From Oscillospiraceae bacterium (lineage in GTDB: Bacteria > Bacillota > Clostridia > Oscillospirales > Ruminococcaceae): 6,063 bases of DNA. The stretch covers positions 1 to 6,063 of the forward strand of contig JAITVU010000381.1 of NCBI GenBank assembly GCA_031285645.1, given 5' to 3'. Made by a program: the position numbers and the translations under genes. Below, in pieces: positions 5,187 through 6,063 of the stretch (position 1 is the first letter of the stretch; each line of letters begins with the position of its first letter). Under the pieces are notes generated by a model. The model searched no databases. It was not told where the DNA came from and saw nothing but the letters and a program-made list of their open reading frames with translations.

Positions 5187-5933
5187 GTGTATACAAAGCA
5201 AAACTTATTACAGGATCTGGCTGTCCTTAACATTGAGCGGACCGGCACGTTGTTGGTCCATCTATCCTATAAATCCATCGGTGACGTGGAAGGCCGGGGC
5301 GATACCGTGTTGGATGCTTTGTCGGCGTACATGGCGCAGGGTTTGCTCGTATTGCCCAGCCACACCTGGGCTAACGTGAACGATCGCAACCCTGTTATGG
5401 ACGCTGCGTACACACCCACCTGTGTCGGCGCGTTGACGGAGTTGTTTCGCAAGCGCCCGAATGTATGCCGCTCCCTGCACCCCACCCATTCCCTGGCCGC
5501 CCTGGGCGCGGAAGCATCTGATTTCGTGTCGGGGGAAGAACGGATTAACACCCCTTGCGGCAAGGGCGGGGCTTATTACAAACTGTGGGAACGCAACGCG
5601 CAGATTCTTCTGATCGGCGTCAACTTCACACGCAATACCTTTATTCACGGCGTAGAGGAATGGGACGGCGCTGTGGGGTCAATCTCTCCCAAACCGACAG
5701 AGCTGTACGTCATCACACCGGAGGGGCGGCGGCTTCATACGCCCCAGTACCGTCACTGCGCCCCGATCGGGTCGGAGACCTTCAGCAAGCTGGAGCCTCA
5801 GGCGGTGCAGGAAGGGGTGTTGTCTATCGGCCGCTTCGGCGATGCCACCGCCCGCCTGATGCGGGCCGCGCCCCTGAGGGAGCTGGTGGCCGCGCGCCTG
5901 CGGGAAAACCCTCGCTATCTTCTGGGCTACTAA
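5187..5933 (+). CDS. AAC(3)/YokD-family N-acetyltransferase
   Basis: The family transfers an acetyl group from acetyl-CoA to an amino group; founding members act on the 3-amino group of aminoglycosides, but many clostridial members have no known substrate, so resistance is not implied. I chose GTG at 5187 (248 residues) because AAGGAG (5174-5179) lies 7 nt upstream and family similarity starts soon after; a longer frame from ATG 5091 would add 32 unrelated residues without a ribosome binding site. Family marks, numbered from the GTG: LLVHLSYKSIGDVEG (22-36) and TVLDAL (40-45); LVLPSHTW (54-61); RSLHPTHSLAALG (95-107) with the conserved HPxHS; NTPCGKGGAYYKL (121-133); and LLIGVNFTRNTFIHGVEEW (141-159). 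The C-terminus is somewhat short for the family but complete. It follows potA by 129 nt on the same strand with no functional link apparent. Confidence 0.88.
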   Translation: MYTKQNLLQDLAVLNIERTGTLLVHLSYKSIGDVEGRGDTVLDALSAYMAQGLLVLPSHTWANVNDRNPVMDAAYTPTCVGALTELFRKRPNVCRSLHPTHSLAALGAEASDFVSGEERINTPCGKGGAYYKLWERNAQILLIGVNFTRNTFIHGVEEWDGAVGSISPKPTELYVITPEGRRLHTPQYRHCAPIGSETFSKLEPQAVQEGVLSIGRFGDATARLMRAAPLRELVAARLRENPRYLLGY

Positions 5934-6051
5934 ATGAACCTCCCCGGGGCAGAAACCCCGGGGTATCAAGCCGACGATACCGGGCTGCGGCCCAAAAAGG
6001 GCTTATATGGTACCGCTGCAAGCAGCGGGGTATCAAACCTTTTTGGTTCAT
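5934..6051. repeat. Structured intergenic element with competing inverted repeats and an 11-bp direct repeat
   Basis: CGGGGTATCAA occurs at 5959-5969 and 6026-6036, each copy following a GC hairpin (5942-5963 and 6013-6028). GATACCGGGCTGC (5976-5988) can pair with GCAGCGGGGTATC (6022-6034) at 11 of 13 positions, competing with the local hairpin CCGCTG/CAGCGG. CCAAAAAGG (5992-6000) pairs with CCTTTTTGG (6038-6046), and ATGAACC (5934-5940) with GGTTCAT (6045-6051). No gene is supported here. It could be a dispersed palindromic repeat, the edge of a mobile element, or an RNA element. Confidence 0.5.
5942..5963 (+). terminator. Strong GC hairpin after the acetyltransferase gene, possible terminator
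   Basis: CCCCGGGG (5942-5949) pairs with CCCCGGGG (5956-5963) across a CAGAAA loop, starting 8 nt after the stop codon. No T-run follows (the next bases are TATCAAG), so it is not a canonical intrinsic terminator; it may protect the mRNA 3' end or belong to the wider structured element at 5934-6051. Confidence 0.4.
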
Positions 6052-6063
6052 AATTAGGAATAT

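Overview
The window looks like chromosomal DNA from an endospore-forming member of the Firmicutes, probably class Clostridia. Four things point there: a BclA/BclB-type collagen-like surface protein rich in Gly-X-Thr, a glmS gene with a self-cleaving glmS ribozyme in its leader, strong purine-rich Shine-Dalgarno sites, and TTG/GTG starts. Base composition is moderately GC-rich in genes and AT-rich between them. A genus cannot be named from this sequence.

Layout: (1) bases 1-1002, minus strand: the N-terminal 334 codons of a collagen-like exosporium-type glycoprotein that runs off the left edge. (2) 1003-1353: non-coding leader of that gene with little recognisable content. (3) 1354-1398: a long palindrome that can terminate transcription on both strands. 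(4) 1405-3225, minus: a complete glmS. (5) 3244-3384, minus: the glmS ribozyme, preceded by a TGGTATAAT promoter, a near-perfect Shine-Dalgarno sequence and a nine-codon leader ORF. (6) About 3464-3990: a control region dense in inverted repeats and -10 hexamers, ending in a sigma-A-type promoter for the rightward gene. (7) 4008-5057, plus: potA, the spermidine/putrescine importer ATPase, with no potB, potC or potD after it. (8) 5187-5933, plus: an AAC(3)/YokD-family N-acetyltransferase with a GTG start. (9) 5934-6051: a compact region of competing inverted repeats containing the direct repeat CGGGGTATCAA.

Working together: glmS makes glucosamine-6-phosphate for cell-wall and spore-coat sugars, and the ribozyme should lower glmS mRNA when that product accumulates. 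Polyamine import by PotA needs permease and binding-protein partners that are not here. The potA stop overlaps an ATG (ATGA) whose reading frame loses any resemblance to a permease after about 20 codons, so the pot operon may have been broken by the acetyltransferase segment. The least explained parts are the inverted-repeat promoter cluster between glmS and potA, the leader ORF ahead of the ribozyme, and the structured tail after the acetyltransferase gene. No clearly new multi-gene system is visible.
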